Assembly (NCBI GenBank): GCA_006538405.1
Contig: BJKQ01000005.1
Coordinates: forward strand, 2,232,001 to 2,296,000
Direction of reading: 5' to 3'
Source: Hansfordia pulvinata
Taxonomy: Eukaryota; Ascomycota; Sordariomycetes; Xylariales
DNA length: 64,000 nt
Shown here one piece after another: positions 23,291 to 35,725 of this stretch; the stretch's first letter is position 1; each line of letters opens with the position of its first letter. Below the pieces are notes generated by a model. It was not told where the DNA came from. It saw only the letters and a list, made by a program, of their open reading frames with translations, and ran no database searches. The position numbers were made by a program, and so were the translations under genes.

Positions 23291-23593
23291 GCGCGGCGCG
23301 GCGGCGGGAAGAGACCAGGTCCCGCGGGGGGGGACGACGCGATACTGTCGACGGGTGTCTCGTACTTGCACATGCACGGCATGGCCAAGGCCCACCCGCC
23401 ACCACCCCGGCAGCCGTTTGGTCACACAGAACTGTCTGCTACCTGGGCTAAGGTAGGTAACGACCAGACATGCCAGCCCACCCCCCTCCTCTCCCACCCC
23501 CCGGCTCTACCTTCTTCCTCTCCTCCAATGAAAATATGCGGGCCAGAATGGGGCGACGGCGGCATTGTTCGAGCTCTTCCTTGGGCGAGGGGG

Positions 23594-23615
23594 GAGAGAG
23601 AGAGAGAGAGAGAGA
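23594..23615. repeat. (GA)n microsatellite
   Basis: Perfect GA dinucleotide run of 11 units, about 250 bases upstream of the forkhead-like start codon; a likely leader or promoter element, or simply a microsatellite. Confidence 0.9.
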
Positions 23616-23861
23616 TACCGCACCTCTGGTTCGCCTGGTTCGCATCTTCGGTTACTCGCACGAAGCAGAAGCTCTGTCCTGCCTTCCCATCTATATATCG
23701 CCCAGCCCTTCATTCCCTCCCCAATCGTCTTCTGTCTTACATCTCGCTTCATCCCCCCAAAGCTTCACCCAATTCGACCTTGCTTTGCTTCTTCTTCTTT
23801 GCCCGGAACAGAGTTCTACGAACTTATACATCCCCTCCACATGAGACTTTCTACTTTCAAG

Positions 23862-25396
23862 ATGTCTTCACAGGAGCGCAATCCTTACTTCGACGTCGTG
23901 GATATCTCCAAGATTGATCCAGCCCTTTTTGAATCCGGTCTTCAGTACGAACGTTTCCAGCAGCCTACAACACAGCCACCTCCTCACAATGAGGCTTTCT
24001 TCGTGCCCTCACAGGCGACCTTGGAACCGGCGCAGTCTTCGTCCACGAACTCATACTTTGGCCTTTCAACCACAGGCTTCCCTTCCCAGTACTGCCAGCA
24101 AACAACTTACCCACCTCCTCCCACCTACCCATTTCCAGCCAACGCGTCGTATTCTCAAACATACCCAGTTGAGAATGCATACACGCAACCTGAGTGGAGG
24201 TACAACGACAGCAGTTACCAACAACTGCACACGCCCCCGGTTTCCGAATCGTCGTCCCGCCATGGCAGCTTCGGCCAGGGATGCCACCCGACCGACTCGT
24301 TCGTGCCCGTGGTGGCCCAGCAGCCGCAACCGGCTCTGAACGCGGCGCCCCGTCGCCAGACCCGTGCGTCGGCGACGAGGGGCCCGGTCGGCCAGCCCGC
24401 GCCTGCGGTGGCCCCTCAGCCGCAGCAGAGCCGCGGCCCTGCGCCTCCCCGCCAGAAGCCCCCGCCAGCGCCTGTTGTAGCCCCCAATCCGCGTCAGACC
24501 CGCGGCTCTGCATCTCGCCGCCAGAATTCTCCGCCAGCGCAAGCCACTGTACTCCCGCAAGCTCCAACCAACGAAGCCGTTGGAAAGAAGAAAAATGGCG
24601 TTGTTTCTCAGATTATAGCTGAAGTTTTCTGGGCTGAAAACACAGACCGCTTAGAGAAAAATTACATCTCGAAGGAAGTTGCTCGCAGGAGGGGCCTGCC
24701 AGACGACGCAAAAGACTACCAGCAGACGTTGCGCGATATGGACAGCGTTGTTCGCCATAATCTCTCATTGAACCCTGTGAGTCAATAACCCTTCTCTCGC
24801 GATGAGTCAACCAACTCTTCATAATCTGGGCCACTTTCTGACAAATCTTCGCGCAGGCCTTCACAAAGGGTGTTGATTCGAAATACGCAGAAACATTCAA
24901 ACTCAAACCTGGGACTCACTGGTGGGTTTTCGAGGAGCCATATCTATCAGACAAAGGAAACGTGTCGGCTCTCCCAAAAACTTCCAAACGCCGCAATGAG
25001 GTTCAGGCGGCACGCATAGCAGCGGGACTATATAAACCGCGACCGCGAAGAAAGAAGACCGTGGGGAACGAGGCTGCTGCTGGTTCTGGTACGACGGCTG
25101 GGCAGACCCCTGGAGAGAGAAAAGAGAAGAAGAAGCGAGCTCGCAACGCTACCAAGAAAGCTCAGGCCAAGAGCCAGAAGCAGGACACCAAGCCCATGCA
25201 GCAAGGCCCGGCCGCGAGCATCGCCTCCAGTCACCCGACACTGGCACCGGCACCGGCACCGGCACCGATGCCAGCGCCGGCACCGATGCCATGCCAGGCG
25301 GTGGACCAGTCGCAGTACCAGGACATGCCCGCTCCCTGTCACGTGTGCGGCCGATTCGGCGAATTCTGCGGCTGCAACTTCTACCTCCCCGGATAG
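23862..25396 (+). CDS. Divergent forkhead (winged-helix)-like protein with C-terminal Cys motif
   Basis: Predicted DNA-binding protein. Two exons, 23862-24776 and 24857-25396 (GTGAGT donor, GCGCAG acceptor), 484 residues. Start MSSQERNPYF was preferred to an ATG 21 bases upstream because it has A at -3. The N-terminal 235 residues are Pro/Gln/Ser-rich with repeats of the QTRGSASRRQ type, like an activation or disordered region. From about 240 to 335 a forkhead-like core is spelled across the intron: VSQIIAEVFWAENT, then MDSVVRHNLSLNP, then AFTKGVDSKYAETF, then GTHWWVFEE. RHNLSLN is the recognition-helix hallmark of forkhead domains; the rest is divergent. Basic clusters follow (KPRPRRKK and KEKKKRARNATKKA). 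The end is an AP-repeat and a compact CxxCx6CxC motif (residues 468-480, CHVCGRFGEFCGC). No orthologue is recognised. Confidence 0.75.
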
Positions 25397-26357
25397 GGTC
25401 AGGGCATCTTTGCTACGAGCGGTGTTTTCGGGGGCGTTCTCGCTACGCGTGGGAGGGGACGGACGGATGGCGCTGGAGTTCTGTTTTGGGAAACTCGAAC
25501 GGGTCAATGTTTTTTTTTCTTCTTTTCGTGATCTTGACGGCATGCGAGTGGAGTTACGGGCGGGTTTATCAAACGGGTTGCACGGCGTCGCGGCTCACAT
25601 GGGAGGCTTTCGGACGTGGGAGGAGATACCCTGTACTAACTGGCTGGTCGGTTCATCGTTCTGGGCGCTTTGATTTGCTGGTTTCCTTCGGCGCTTTCTT
25701 GTACTTTTCATGTTTTTGGTGTTTTTCTCATTTTTCTGGTTTTTTTGGTATTTCTCCTCCGAAAGAAATCAATTGCTCTTCTTTCCGCCAAGCTACATCT
25801 TCCCCGAGGTGATTCTACCACGGTGATGCCATTGCGACATGCCCGATCCTGATCTCGACCACTTTAGCTAGCCAGTGCCGAGATGATTGGAATGCGACGC
25901 TACCCTACACGGGGGGTCTTGCGATACGGCCGCATACCCCTCCCCCTCCCCCTCGTCCTGGGGGTCACAAGAGCCCCTTCACACCGGTTCACCGCCGTAT
26001 GTCGGTAGTGGTGGGAGGGAACGTCAGTCCAGAGCCCGCCCTCATGTTAGCGGACCATGATGTGACATTACACTACCATCCCACATCTCTGGTGTGCGGC
26101 TGACACGCCGGTGAGGTCCCATCTCCTCCCCAGCTCCTAACTTCTAGCCTGGGTCCACGTTGGTTCCAATGACACACACACCCACACACAAAGACCATTG
26201 TCCTATCCTGTCCCCGTCCCCTCGTGATCGGACCAGCTCAAGGCCGCGCCGAGAACTCCAGGGGTCGGAGATGGCCGATAGCTTTCGATTGGGTACCGGC
26301 ACGCTGGAACCGCCCGTGATTCCAGCTTTGACGGCCGGGACCGGGCGAGGGAGGGGC

Positions 26358-26375
26358 GGGGGGGGGGGGGGGGGG
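26358..26375. repeat. Second G18 homopolymer
   Basis: Eighteen G followed by GAGAGAGAGGG; same length and same purine flank as the run at 3682-3699. Confidence 0.9.
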
Positions 26376-28971
26376 AGAGAGAGGGATGAACATAGCGCGC
26401 GCGGATGGGCGCGTGGCCGAAGATCGTCCGGTCGGTGCTGGGGACTAGGTGCCGCTGTCGCTGACGCGCTTGCGCGTCAAGTGTTCAGGCTATGATGTCG
26501 GGTCCCTGGTCTGGCGAGACTAGACACACAGAGAGGAGCGGCCGAGATGAGACGGCCAGGGGGCGGGCTGCGGCAGACTGGCGGCTACGACACCCGGTCA
26601 GAAGACCCGAGCGTAGGGGAAAGTGTAGGCAGCCTAACGCCAAGGATCGTGGGTTTTGAATAACAGGCCGAACAAAGAGGGACAAAGTATAGCCCACCAC
26701 ATCCGCCCGTGTGGGAGAACGAACCCACGAAGATAGGCGCGGTCGGGCCAACTCGTATGCGGCCGCTGGAAAGCCACGTGAGGGAGACGAGAATGGCCCC
26801 CACTGTCACTTGACTCGGGCCCTTGGACCGAGCAAGAGACCCCAGGAGCCCCCGGGAGCCCCTGCAAGGTTGCTCTATACAGGGTGTTGAACTGCCTAGT
26901 AAAGACCGTACAGGGGGTTGTATACAGGGTCACCCCCCTGAGCAGGTCTGGGGAAGGGAGAGATAGACAAAGGTGACTGCGGTGATGCAGATTCGATGTG
27001 TGTGTCTCTTGTGTTGGAGAGTCTTGTCCGGTCCACTGATGATTGTCTCTAAGCGCAGGAAACGATTGTGCTTCGCGGCTGCAGTGATGAGCCGCCGCCA
27101 CCCTGGTCGTCTCCGCGCCAAAAGCTCGCCGTCGTTGGCGCGATTGGGGAAGTTTGCGTGCTTCGGGCAATCAAGGGAGGGAAAGAGTGAGTGAGTGAGC
27201 GAGTGAGTGAGAAGATTGGATACAATAGACGCCACCTCCTGAGATAGAACCATCCCCTTCTGAGCCTCGTGGTTCTCCTCTGCTCTGTCTATGCTTTCCC
27301 ATCCTAGATCTTCGGGGGATCGTCGCGGGAGGCACAAAGCGGCAAAGAACACTGGACACAGAGGTTAGTAGGGAGTAGGCTCACGTAGCGGCCGTAAGCC
27401 CAAATTTCCCGAGCCATGCCGGCGGGAGCCGTAATAGGAGCAGCAGCAGCCGTGGTTCCAGCAGCAGCTGGCTCCCGGTCATCTTTGGATTACGAGAGAT
27501 TGAGTGCCACTCTGCTTTCTGCCATTGCCTCCGTCATCGACCACTCACACCCCGCTCGGCCCAATGCTCCGAAGCTCTTTCCCTTGTCCCCAGTCATCCA
27601 AGTGGTCGACCAGGGTGTGCGAGACACCGAGAGCGAGTGAAAGAAAAGCTAGTGGCGTACGAATAGCGTAATCGCGGGGGACAAGGGGGCGAGAGGGGGC
27701 CCCAGTCTAGAGACCCATGGAGCCAACAAGGAGCGGAGGTCATGTCGAGGTCGCTCTGAAAAGACATCCCTCGCCAACCCGGTTCTTGGGTCGAGCACAC
27801 GGAGGGCTGCCAGGTGGGCTCATCAGGCCGCTGTCGTCTCGGCGGGTCTCGTCGGTCGGTTTCTCTGCGTCTTCCCAAGGACGAAACGCGGTCACACGCT
27901 CGCCTCTGATCGGCCGAGTTCCGTCCGTCGGGTCTCATTGCGACTATCCACCTCTCGTCCTCGACATTGTCATCGTCGTTATCGTCGTGACCTTCATCGT
28001 CGGTGGGGCGGGGCCGTTACTCAAGCCACGAGCCGTGTGTTGCGGTTCCAGTGTTTTCTTTTTTTTGCTCTCTTTTTCAGATCTGTTTCGAGCCACGTAC
28101 GACCACAGCTGTGCGTAATCTGCGGGGAAGGGAGGGGGTGGCCAAGTCGATGCCTAGAAGTGTCGAAAGTGTGTGGGAGGACAGGGCCGATGCCTCGCTT
28201 TCGGTGGTTCGGCCGCTACCGCCGCTGCTGCTGCTAGAGGCTTCGGGTGGGGAGGGGAGGAGGAGGCAGTGTCGGCTTTGCTGGCGTACAGGAATCGTCT
28301 GACATGCCTACATGCCACATGTCAGCGAGCTGGTAGTGCTTGTAGGGCATGGATGGTACTTGCCTGTCCGGCAGGAGACACTGAGTGCTCTGTAAAACTG
28401 GAACTCAAGTCCACGTGTACCGGCAAGGGCCTTGGGGCCTGTAGGACATGGCCGGGCGTTCTGGGCGGGTCCGTCTGCCCTTCTCGTGACTGTCTGCCTG
28501 TCTGCCCTGCTGCGTGTGTCTGTGCTGTGCATGCTGATCTGCACAACCGCGCCCTGGCCGTCTCCAGCGGGTGTGGCGTGCGTACTCGTGCATGGAGACG
28601 GGCTGTGGTATGGTTTCGGCTGGTTCGCGGTCCCCTCCAAGGTAGTCGTTCTTGTTGCCTTACTTTGCGGTGTTACAGCATACACGAGGAACCTCAGGTC
28701 TGTTGCAAAGGCTGCTAATCAGGGCCCAGTGATAGGAGGAGCAGCATGGGTAGCATTCAAAGTCTGTCGACTGTGCCTGCCGAGCTGCAATGTACCAGAA
28801 TGGGCTGATACCCGTAGGCAGTCCCCGTTTGAAGGGTGCCACAAGTCAAGTCACTGCAAGATTACAACACATGAAAAACAGGGGTCGACCGTCGATCGTC
28901 CGTCGGCAGCGAGAAACGCTCCGCCCGCCCCTCTTCGGGGTTCTCAGTTGCCGTCCCCTGCCCTTCTCTCA

Positions 28972-28973
<2 letters not shown>

Positions 28974-29012
<39 letters not shown>

Positions 29013-29024
29013 GCTCTCTCTCTC
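28974..29024. repeat. Compound (CT)n(AC)n(CT)n microsatellite
   Basis: About 17 bases of CT repeat, 22 of AC repeat and 11 of CT repeat, in direct succession. Confidence 0.9.
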
Positions 29025-32000
29025 CTATCCCCTCCACGTGTGTCTCTTGCTGTGTTGGTGATCCTCGTCAGGCAGCGCCTGAGTCCGGTCTGCTACAAAA
29101 AGGGCTCAGGGCCTGGGGCGTCTATTCGAGCCTGGGAAGGCCGGGGAGAAAGGGTAAGGGCCAATGTCGTGCCCTGTGCTGCCGCGGGACGCTGGCGGAG
29201 CTTGACCCAAATAAGAAAGCCACTAGGTAGCTCAATACAGCGCTGGCCAAGGAAGGTGCGTTCGTGGACAGGGTGGGGACGGGGTGGGCAGGCACACAAA
29301 CTTGATCAGGGCTTGCTTGTCCGGCGTGGGAAAGAGGTACCTGCTTGTAGCCCTATGAGTACTTCCTGTATCCCAGTGTCCTCTACCTTTCCACACTCGA
29401 GCTCGTACCTGACATCCCAGACCCCTCTCCCTGTACTTGTAGCCCGAAATAGCGGATGGCGGGCATGGCGGACCATGGCGTTTGCATGCCATCCAGTCCC
29501 CCAAGTGAATATGCCCATCTCGCCCATGAAGCGCGTCTGCGCCTAAAGAACGGGGGCGTGTCTTAGATCCAAGCGCGTGGGGGAGGGGTGGAAATCGACC
29601 AACACTCCACTCGCTCTGCTCCTTCCTGGAGATGACGCGATTGGGGCACGACGACAACAAAGAACGAGACAACCACGGCACGGGAGCTAACCCGGAAACG
29701 CTCGCCGGTTTCCAACGCGTTCCCAGCTTTCCACGGAAGTCACTGTGTACGGAAACCCACGCCTGTGTAGACGCCCGGGCATCAGTAAGGTAGGTACCTC
29801 CAAGAGGCAAGTTACATGAGTTAGTCACACGACAGAGTTGAAACTCGGACGTCACCGGGTGTGGCCCAATACACACAGCCGATGGGCAATGCAGCTTTGA
29901 ATGTCTGCCCCGTAGGTTGCGGATACCTGGTAGTAGGTATGTAGGTAGGTAGATCATGTTGCATCGCAGGTGAAGCAGGGACGTCTTCAGCACCTCCTAT
30001 TGCCTATTCTTAGTCACTGGGCAGTCAGCCACGGGCAATGGCCTCCGATACGTGCAACGTCAGTGGGTAAGGGGGGTAAACAGATAAACAGGTAAACACG
30101 GTCGGTTACTGGCCCTATCAAAGTCCACGCCCGGGCACACACTCACACAAACACGCACAGGGAACCGACGAGGGATTCACCCGCCGTCGGTGGGTCACCG
30201 TCTGTTGTGCGTTACTGCCCCGTCTCGCTGAGGTGAGGGAAGGAGCCCCGATATCGCACTTCCACTGTCCAGGCTCGGGACACGCCACCATTCCTCTCGA
30301 GAGCCTGCCCTTCTCTTTGGAGACCAGCCACAGTGAACTATGCACGAGTGGCGCCCCCGAAAAGGTGTTCCTGGGACTGCCTCATTATGAATCATAGCTG
30401 TCCGTCCCCTAGCAGTACATCAACGGCAAGATTCAATAACTGACAGATCTGAGTAGATCACCCACCCACCCGAGCCTCGACGGGCAGCCAATGGTGCCCC
30501 TCTGCAAAGCATGCAGTCAAAGATTCGCAGGCTGTACGCACCCGGTCGATCATCAGCGAGTGTTCTCACGGCCCGCAGCGCGTGCCCACCGCCTCCCGTG
30601 CTCCCGCCTCGACGCATTGACTGATGACAGACACTAAAGCCGACTGACTGGCCCCACGGCGGGCGGGCGGGAGGGCAGGCGGCATAGACTAAGCAAGGAT
30701 GACAAGAAGCCTACTGGCATCATCGCTGTTGGACGACCAGCAGCCCGCACAGGGCACGGTACCGACAGACTGGTAAAAACCTCATCCTTCGGAGCCGGTG
30801 CCGTTGGAGTCTAGAGAAGCAGCAAAATGGCGCAGCCGTCACTCCCGCCGGCGGTCTCCCCCTCCCCCTTGCTAAGCTGAGAAACTCAATTCCGCGCTGG
30901 GACAACACGTTCTGCACCATGCACAGAGTCGAGGTATCTATTGTCTCGTCTTCGTTCTGGTTGTGTTACCCAAGCTGAAATGCTGGAGCCTGGCTTCGAC
31001 AGGTAAGCTGAGCCCCCCCTTTTCCTTACGGACCACCACTCTGAAGGGCCCAGGACTCCCTAGTCTGCAGGCGGATAGTAGGTTCTATCTCGTGTCTTGA
31101 CGACGAGGTCGAACAATATGAGACCATTCGGATCCTCTTTTGGGGCAGTTGGAGATTTGGGAGGGAGTGGCAAGGCGGCTCTGCCTCTCGCACCCACCCG
31201 CTGCGACGTGGGCCCTGCAGGGACCTTTGTGTTGGAAATCCAGTTATCCAGTCTCCAGAATCCAGGTCACCTGATCCGCAGCGGCTGCGAAGATCCTGGC
31301 CCGCCAATCCCAGCTAGTGAGTGGGCATCCATGTGAGGAGTGGGACAGTGGGCAGTTTTGGGCACTAAACTTGAGTCGAAAGCCAGCCTGGAGAGCAGCA
31401 GAGCCAACATGCCTTTTCTCAGCATCCCAACGCGCCGTCCATTTCCTGGGGATCTCCGTTTCTTGTCGATAAGCGGCTGCTGCCTCTCTCGGACGAAAAA
31501 GCCGGCTGCGAACCGGCCGGGTGTGCTTCATCGAATCATACGCGAGAAGGCCTCGGCCCCCCTGCACACCAGACACAAACATCCCTGCAAGGTTGGCTTC
31601 CCCGGGTGCGAGTACATACTTGTACTGTCGCTTTGATTGCACTGCCGGCCGCACGCAGCCAGCGGGGGTTGCGCCTTTGCTTTGTTCAGATTCACTCGCC
31701 GGGCAGGCACTCGAGTATAAACACGATTCTTTGTTTGATCATGCTTCCCGTTACCGATGGCTGACCAGACGAACAGCCCAGATAACGGCTTCCAGACTCG
31801 GGGAGATTTGTCACTCATGGTTAGATGTTCTACTAATTGACTAGGGCAGTGCGTTGGGGCGCAATACACACACGTGTAGGCATCCTACGCCTGAGTTGGT
31901 GGCGATGCCGCGCCAACCGCACCTAAGAAGAGCGCCTCTACCATCTAGCCCCCATACTGGGGCTCGTCTCTTTGACGAGAACATCGTGTTCTCATTCTCA

Positions 32001-33470
32001 CGTCATGTGGAATTGGTAGCGCAACTGGTGGAGTTGGTCGAGTTCGATCAGCCACCCACCAGAGAAAACGCCACAAGCCTATGTTATTAGCTGCCTACCT
32101 AGGCGTGCTAGGCACCTAGGTTGGTCTATGCTGGATGGTCTTTGACCCAGGCCTGTGCCAAAATACCGACTGACAAAGACAGGTTAAGCTTGCGTTTCTG
32201 CCTCCGTGACCCGGCCAGACGGCAACTCTCTCGTTTCTCTCTCCTCTTTTCAACATGGGAACTGGGAACTGAGTTAGCAACAGCGGGTCGGCGCGCGGAA
32301 AGGACCGCATTCCTCTTGCCTCCACACAGCGCTAACAGCGACCCATAGCGATAGACAGCGAGCGGCCCGGGCGAAAGACAGCGGGTGGGCGGCCACTACT
32401 GTACCTAAGGGTCATGTCAGAGCGCTAGGCTAGAGCAGCCGGGGTCTTGCACAGTAGCCCCAACTCGACCCAAGCCCTCGGTGCACTGCTAAGGGGGGCT
32501 CTCTCCCCTGGGTGCCCTTCATGCCTGTAGACCAGACCTGGGGGCCCTGTATGCAAGTGTCTCGCCCTATGTCATGTCACGCGGTCGGGAGAGACGGGCA
32601 CTAGGAGATTAGACTACGAGAAGGGGCTCATGGGAGGGCTTGAGCGGGCCTTTGTGGGCCTTGGCCACTCCGTCTCGCTCTGCTTTACAGCTTGTCTGTT
32701 TGGGTGCTGGGGCCTGGAGAAGTGCAAGCAGCACAAGAGCCGGAGTGCTTGCGTGCTGTGTGTGTTGGCTGCGGCGGCCCTTCTGGCCCCCCTGGAATGT
32801 TACGGGTGGGTCTGCCACACTCCCACACTCACGCTCTCTCTCTGCCTGCTTGTCCCTCTTTCTTCTTCTTTCTCTCTCTCTCTCTCATGGGGCGGGGACT
32901 CACTATCCGACCAGTTTTGCGCAGGCGAGTCCCGGAAAACTCGGGTGGGCACAGCGCCCTGCTGCCGGTGCTGCCTCGCAGCATCATCGGCAGCAGCAGC
33001 GTCAGATCCCGGGAAGGGGTCTCTCGCCGGACACGAGACGCATAGACCGGGGTCGAACACGCCCGTGCCGACCACCTCTTGCTACGTCGCACCGTCTGCC
33101 CTCTTTTCCCTGTTTACCTGTTTTCTCCCCTTCCCTTTCTTTGCAGAGCTTGGCGCTACCCGTCCACCTGTGCCTCCCTACCTCCGTGCCTATCCGACAG
33201 ACAGACACGAAGAAAGATCGGGCCTCGTTGGGGCTCGCGTGATTGGACTGTAGCCTGGATGCGTCTTTCCGTTGGGGGTGCGAGAGGGAGAGGGGTCGGA
33301 AAGGAAGGGGGGGCACGGCGCGTATCTTGTCTGCTGACGTTACCCAGACATCAGGATGGGGGCGTTGGGGGCATCTCCCACCGGTCGATGATTCATACCG
33401 TCGGTTAGGTGTGCAGAACAGGGGTGTTTGGTGTGGTGTGTGGCCCGTGAGTGAGGCAAGTAGGTAGGGT

Positions 33471-33472
<2 letters not shown>

Positions 33473-33512
<40 letters not shown>
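33473..33512. repeat. (CT)20 microsatellite
   Basis: Perfect run of 20 CT units within the gene-poor region. Confidence 0.95.
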
Positions 33513-33516
<4 letters not shown>

Positions 33517-35606
33517 TGGCAGGACTTTCATTTACGTACTCGGGGGCAGAGGTCTCTACCTACACTTGGTTCTACGAAGGGTTCGGGAGTGAGGGTGGTA
33601 AAGAATGGCGAGCGAGTGCCATCCTTGCACGCCAAGCCCCATCTGTCATGATATGTGTTGTTGTGGAGGGAGGGAGAGGGAGGGAGAGGTGACAGTCGCA
33701 CCGCAGACGGGTGTTTCGATACACGGCAGCAAGCAGAATTGGGGGGTTAGGCAGTGAGAGTGGCGATGACGAAGCTGCTGCTGCTGCTGCAACGATGGGG
33801 TAAGGGAGGTTAGGATCCGGGCCTTCGTCCTTGTGCTTCTCGCTGAGAGACTGAGAGGGTGCCCTTGAGATGACTGGAGTTTCCCAAGCCCTCGCCCCTC
33901 CTCCGCGCTGACCGTCGGCACGGCAGTCAAGGGAGGAGTCGAGACGTTCTTTGGAGTGGTTCGTCCGAAGGGGCAGCACCACATACTGAGTAAGACGCCA
34001 TGTGAACATCCGACTCAGGCGGTCTGCTTCGAAGTCAAAGTCGGTATTTGTTTGCGCTACGCACCGCATCGCTGGATCTTCGGCAGTTTGTAGGAAGGGT
34101 CGAGAGATGCAGCAAGTCAGTCATCTCTTATTGTGATGTGCGATGGACATTTCGTTCGTTGATTGGCATGCGGGCTTTGTGTAGGTTAGAGGTTGGATGA
34201 GTCGCGGTCGGTTGGATGTCTCTCTGCCTGCGCTGTGTTTTGGTTTACGGGCCAAGGCACGATGAGAGAAGCTTGAAGCTACATAATGAGGGAATCTAGC
34301 GAGACGGACTTGGAGGGAGGGATGGAGTGAAGTCGAGGACGTTACAGGCCGTGGACCTGATGGGTATCGTCGTAAAGTCGTATCATTGTGGGGGGTCCTC
34401 GGATCGTAGGGTCGAGCGCAACGGTTTGTTACTTTGGAAGAGGAAGATGGGTCTCGCACGTGGTATTTCGTTCGAGTTGGAGAGGTTAGTTGTCGGAAAG
34501 CACGAGTTGTTCACGGAGGAGGTAATTTCGTCGGTCTCGAGGAAAGGACGGAGTGGTTGCTTGTAGTCGAGCAAGTCGGCGATGGTGTTGGCGAAGGTGT
34601 CGGCGGAGGACTTAGGGGAGAGTGTCGGCGGAGGACTCCGGGGAGGATGAGCGGCTTGTCGGAATCTCGGGCGGGTCTTCTCGTGGATGGTTTCGTGTGG
34701 TGTTTCCGGGTGAGATCTGGGTTAGAGTAGAGATGTTGGAGGGAAGGAGCGTTGGGACGAGGATCGCGTGGTGGATTGTCTGTTTCTCTGGGTCCCCGTC
34801 CATTTACCCCTGTGCGTGTTGTTGGTTCCCACTGTCGACCGTTCATGAGCCCACTTGCCACGTTTTTTTGCCTCGCCTGCGATCCTCGTCTGAATATCCA
34901 CGATGTCATCTTCTGCTGATGTTCGCGATTCCGGGGGCGGTTTCGAGAGAGAACAAAGAGTCGAGTTGCCAAAGTGGTCGATGACAACTACTGAACATTC
35001 TTTGAACAAGTAGAAACAGGAGCTGCGTATCCCATACCATACTGAGCCGAAGGGGAACCGGCCTCTTCTTAACGAGCCCAAGGAGGCGCACGCTTTGTCT
35101 TGTTTGCTTGCTTGCTTGTTTGCTTGTCCGCAAAGTGTGTCATCTCACGATCCCCTCCTACCGGGCACAAACATCGTCCGATATCGCTTCACCCCAGTCA
35201 GACAATCACCAGACCCTCCAGTTTGCCGTTTGCGTTTCATAGGATCGTGTCCTGCTTGCCCGAGCTCTACCAAGCGAAATGGACCCATGGCAATAGCAGA
35301 CAGCGCCTCTGAGACATCGTCAAACTCGTCCGTGTGAGGGCTGAGGCCCAGCCCGCCGTCCAGCCCGGTCCGGTTTGTCTCCTTGCTTGATTGCGTTTGT
35401 CCTCTCACCGTTCCTCCCTCTTCCGACCGCCGACGACGGTGCAATGGCCGTGAGTCGGCGAGGACTCGCCCCTTCCATCATGATTATCGTCATCACAGTC
35501 ACAACAAACATTCCCGAGGCGCTTGCTTCCAGGGGGCGCGAGGCCCGACATCAACAACAAACAACAACAGATCACAAACAGTAGATGGGTCTATTTACCG
35601 AGCGCG

Positions 35607-35688
35607 ACAACAACAACAACAACAATCGAAATATATTTATACCTCGCAAGCGCGCGGCCCAAGAACCGAACCCATCACACAACCCACT

Positions 35689-35720
<32 letters not shown>

Positions 35721-35725
35721 ACACA
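35607..35725. repeat. CAA and CA simple repeats in an A/C-rich stretch
   Basis: A CAA run at 35607-35626 and an interrupted CA run at 35689-35725, in a stretch resembling a plus-strand fungal 5' leader. A 31-codon ORF starting MLSIQLSTANES begins at 35737, but nothing downstream supports a larger protein. Confidence 0.8.

Larger units (their letters stand above)
20764..23861. promoter_or_regulatory. 3.1 kb upstream region of the forkhead-like gene
   Basis: No ORF here resembles a protein. The region carries G11 at 21496-21506, C16 at 23275-23290 and a (GA)n tract at 23594-23615. The last 150 bases (from about 23690) are pyrimidine-rich with a TATATAT stretch near 23692, as in fungal core promoters and leaders. 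Long upstream regions are common for fungal regulators. The frame of the gene stays open upstream to 23565, but through low-complexity Arg-Glu codons, so I treat that as leader. Confidence 0.5.

Noticed and set aside
25245..25300. Short regular repeat considered as a possible CRISPR-like array
   Set aside because: It is an in-frame Ala-Pro coding repeat in the forkhead-like protein; the window is eukaryotic and has no spacer structure.
28432..29061. 209-codon ORF with hydrophobic segments in the gene-poor region
   Set aside because: The hydrophobicity comes from T/G-rich DNA and the end is translated CT/CA microsatellite; no family features.
29232..29993. 253-codon minus-strand ORF
   Set aside because: Composition is random-like (Cys, His, Arg, Ser-rich), no domain, and it contains TAGGTACC-type intergenic words.
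32000..32075. Possible tRNA (A-box-like TGGTAGCGCAACTGG and TTCGATC)
   Set aside because: The box words are spaced plausibly, but D, anticodon and T stems do not pair; the frame there simply repeats Leu-Val-Glu codons.
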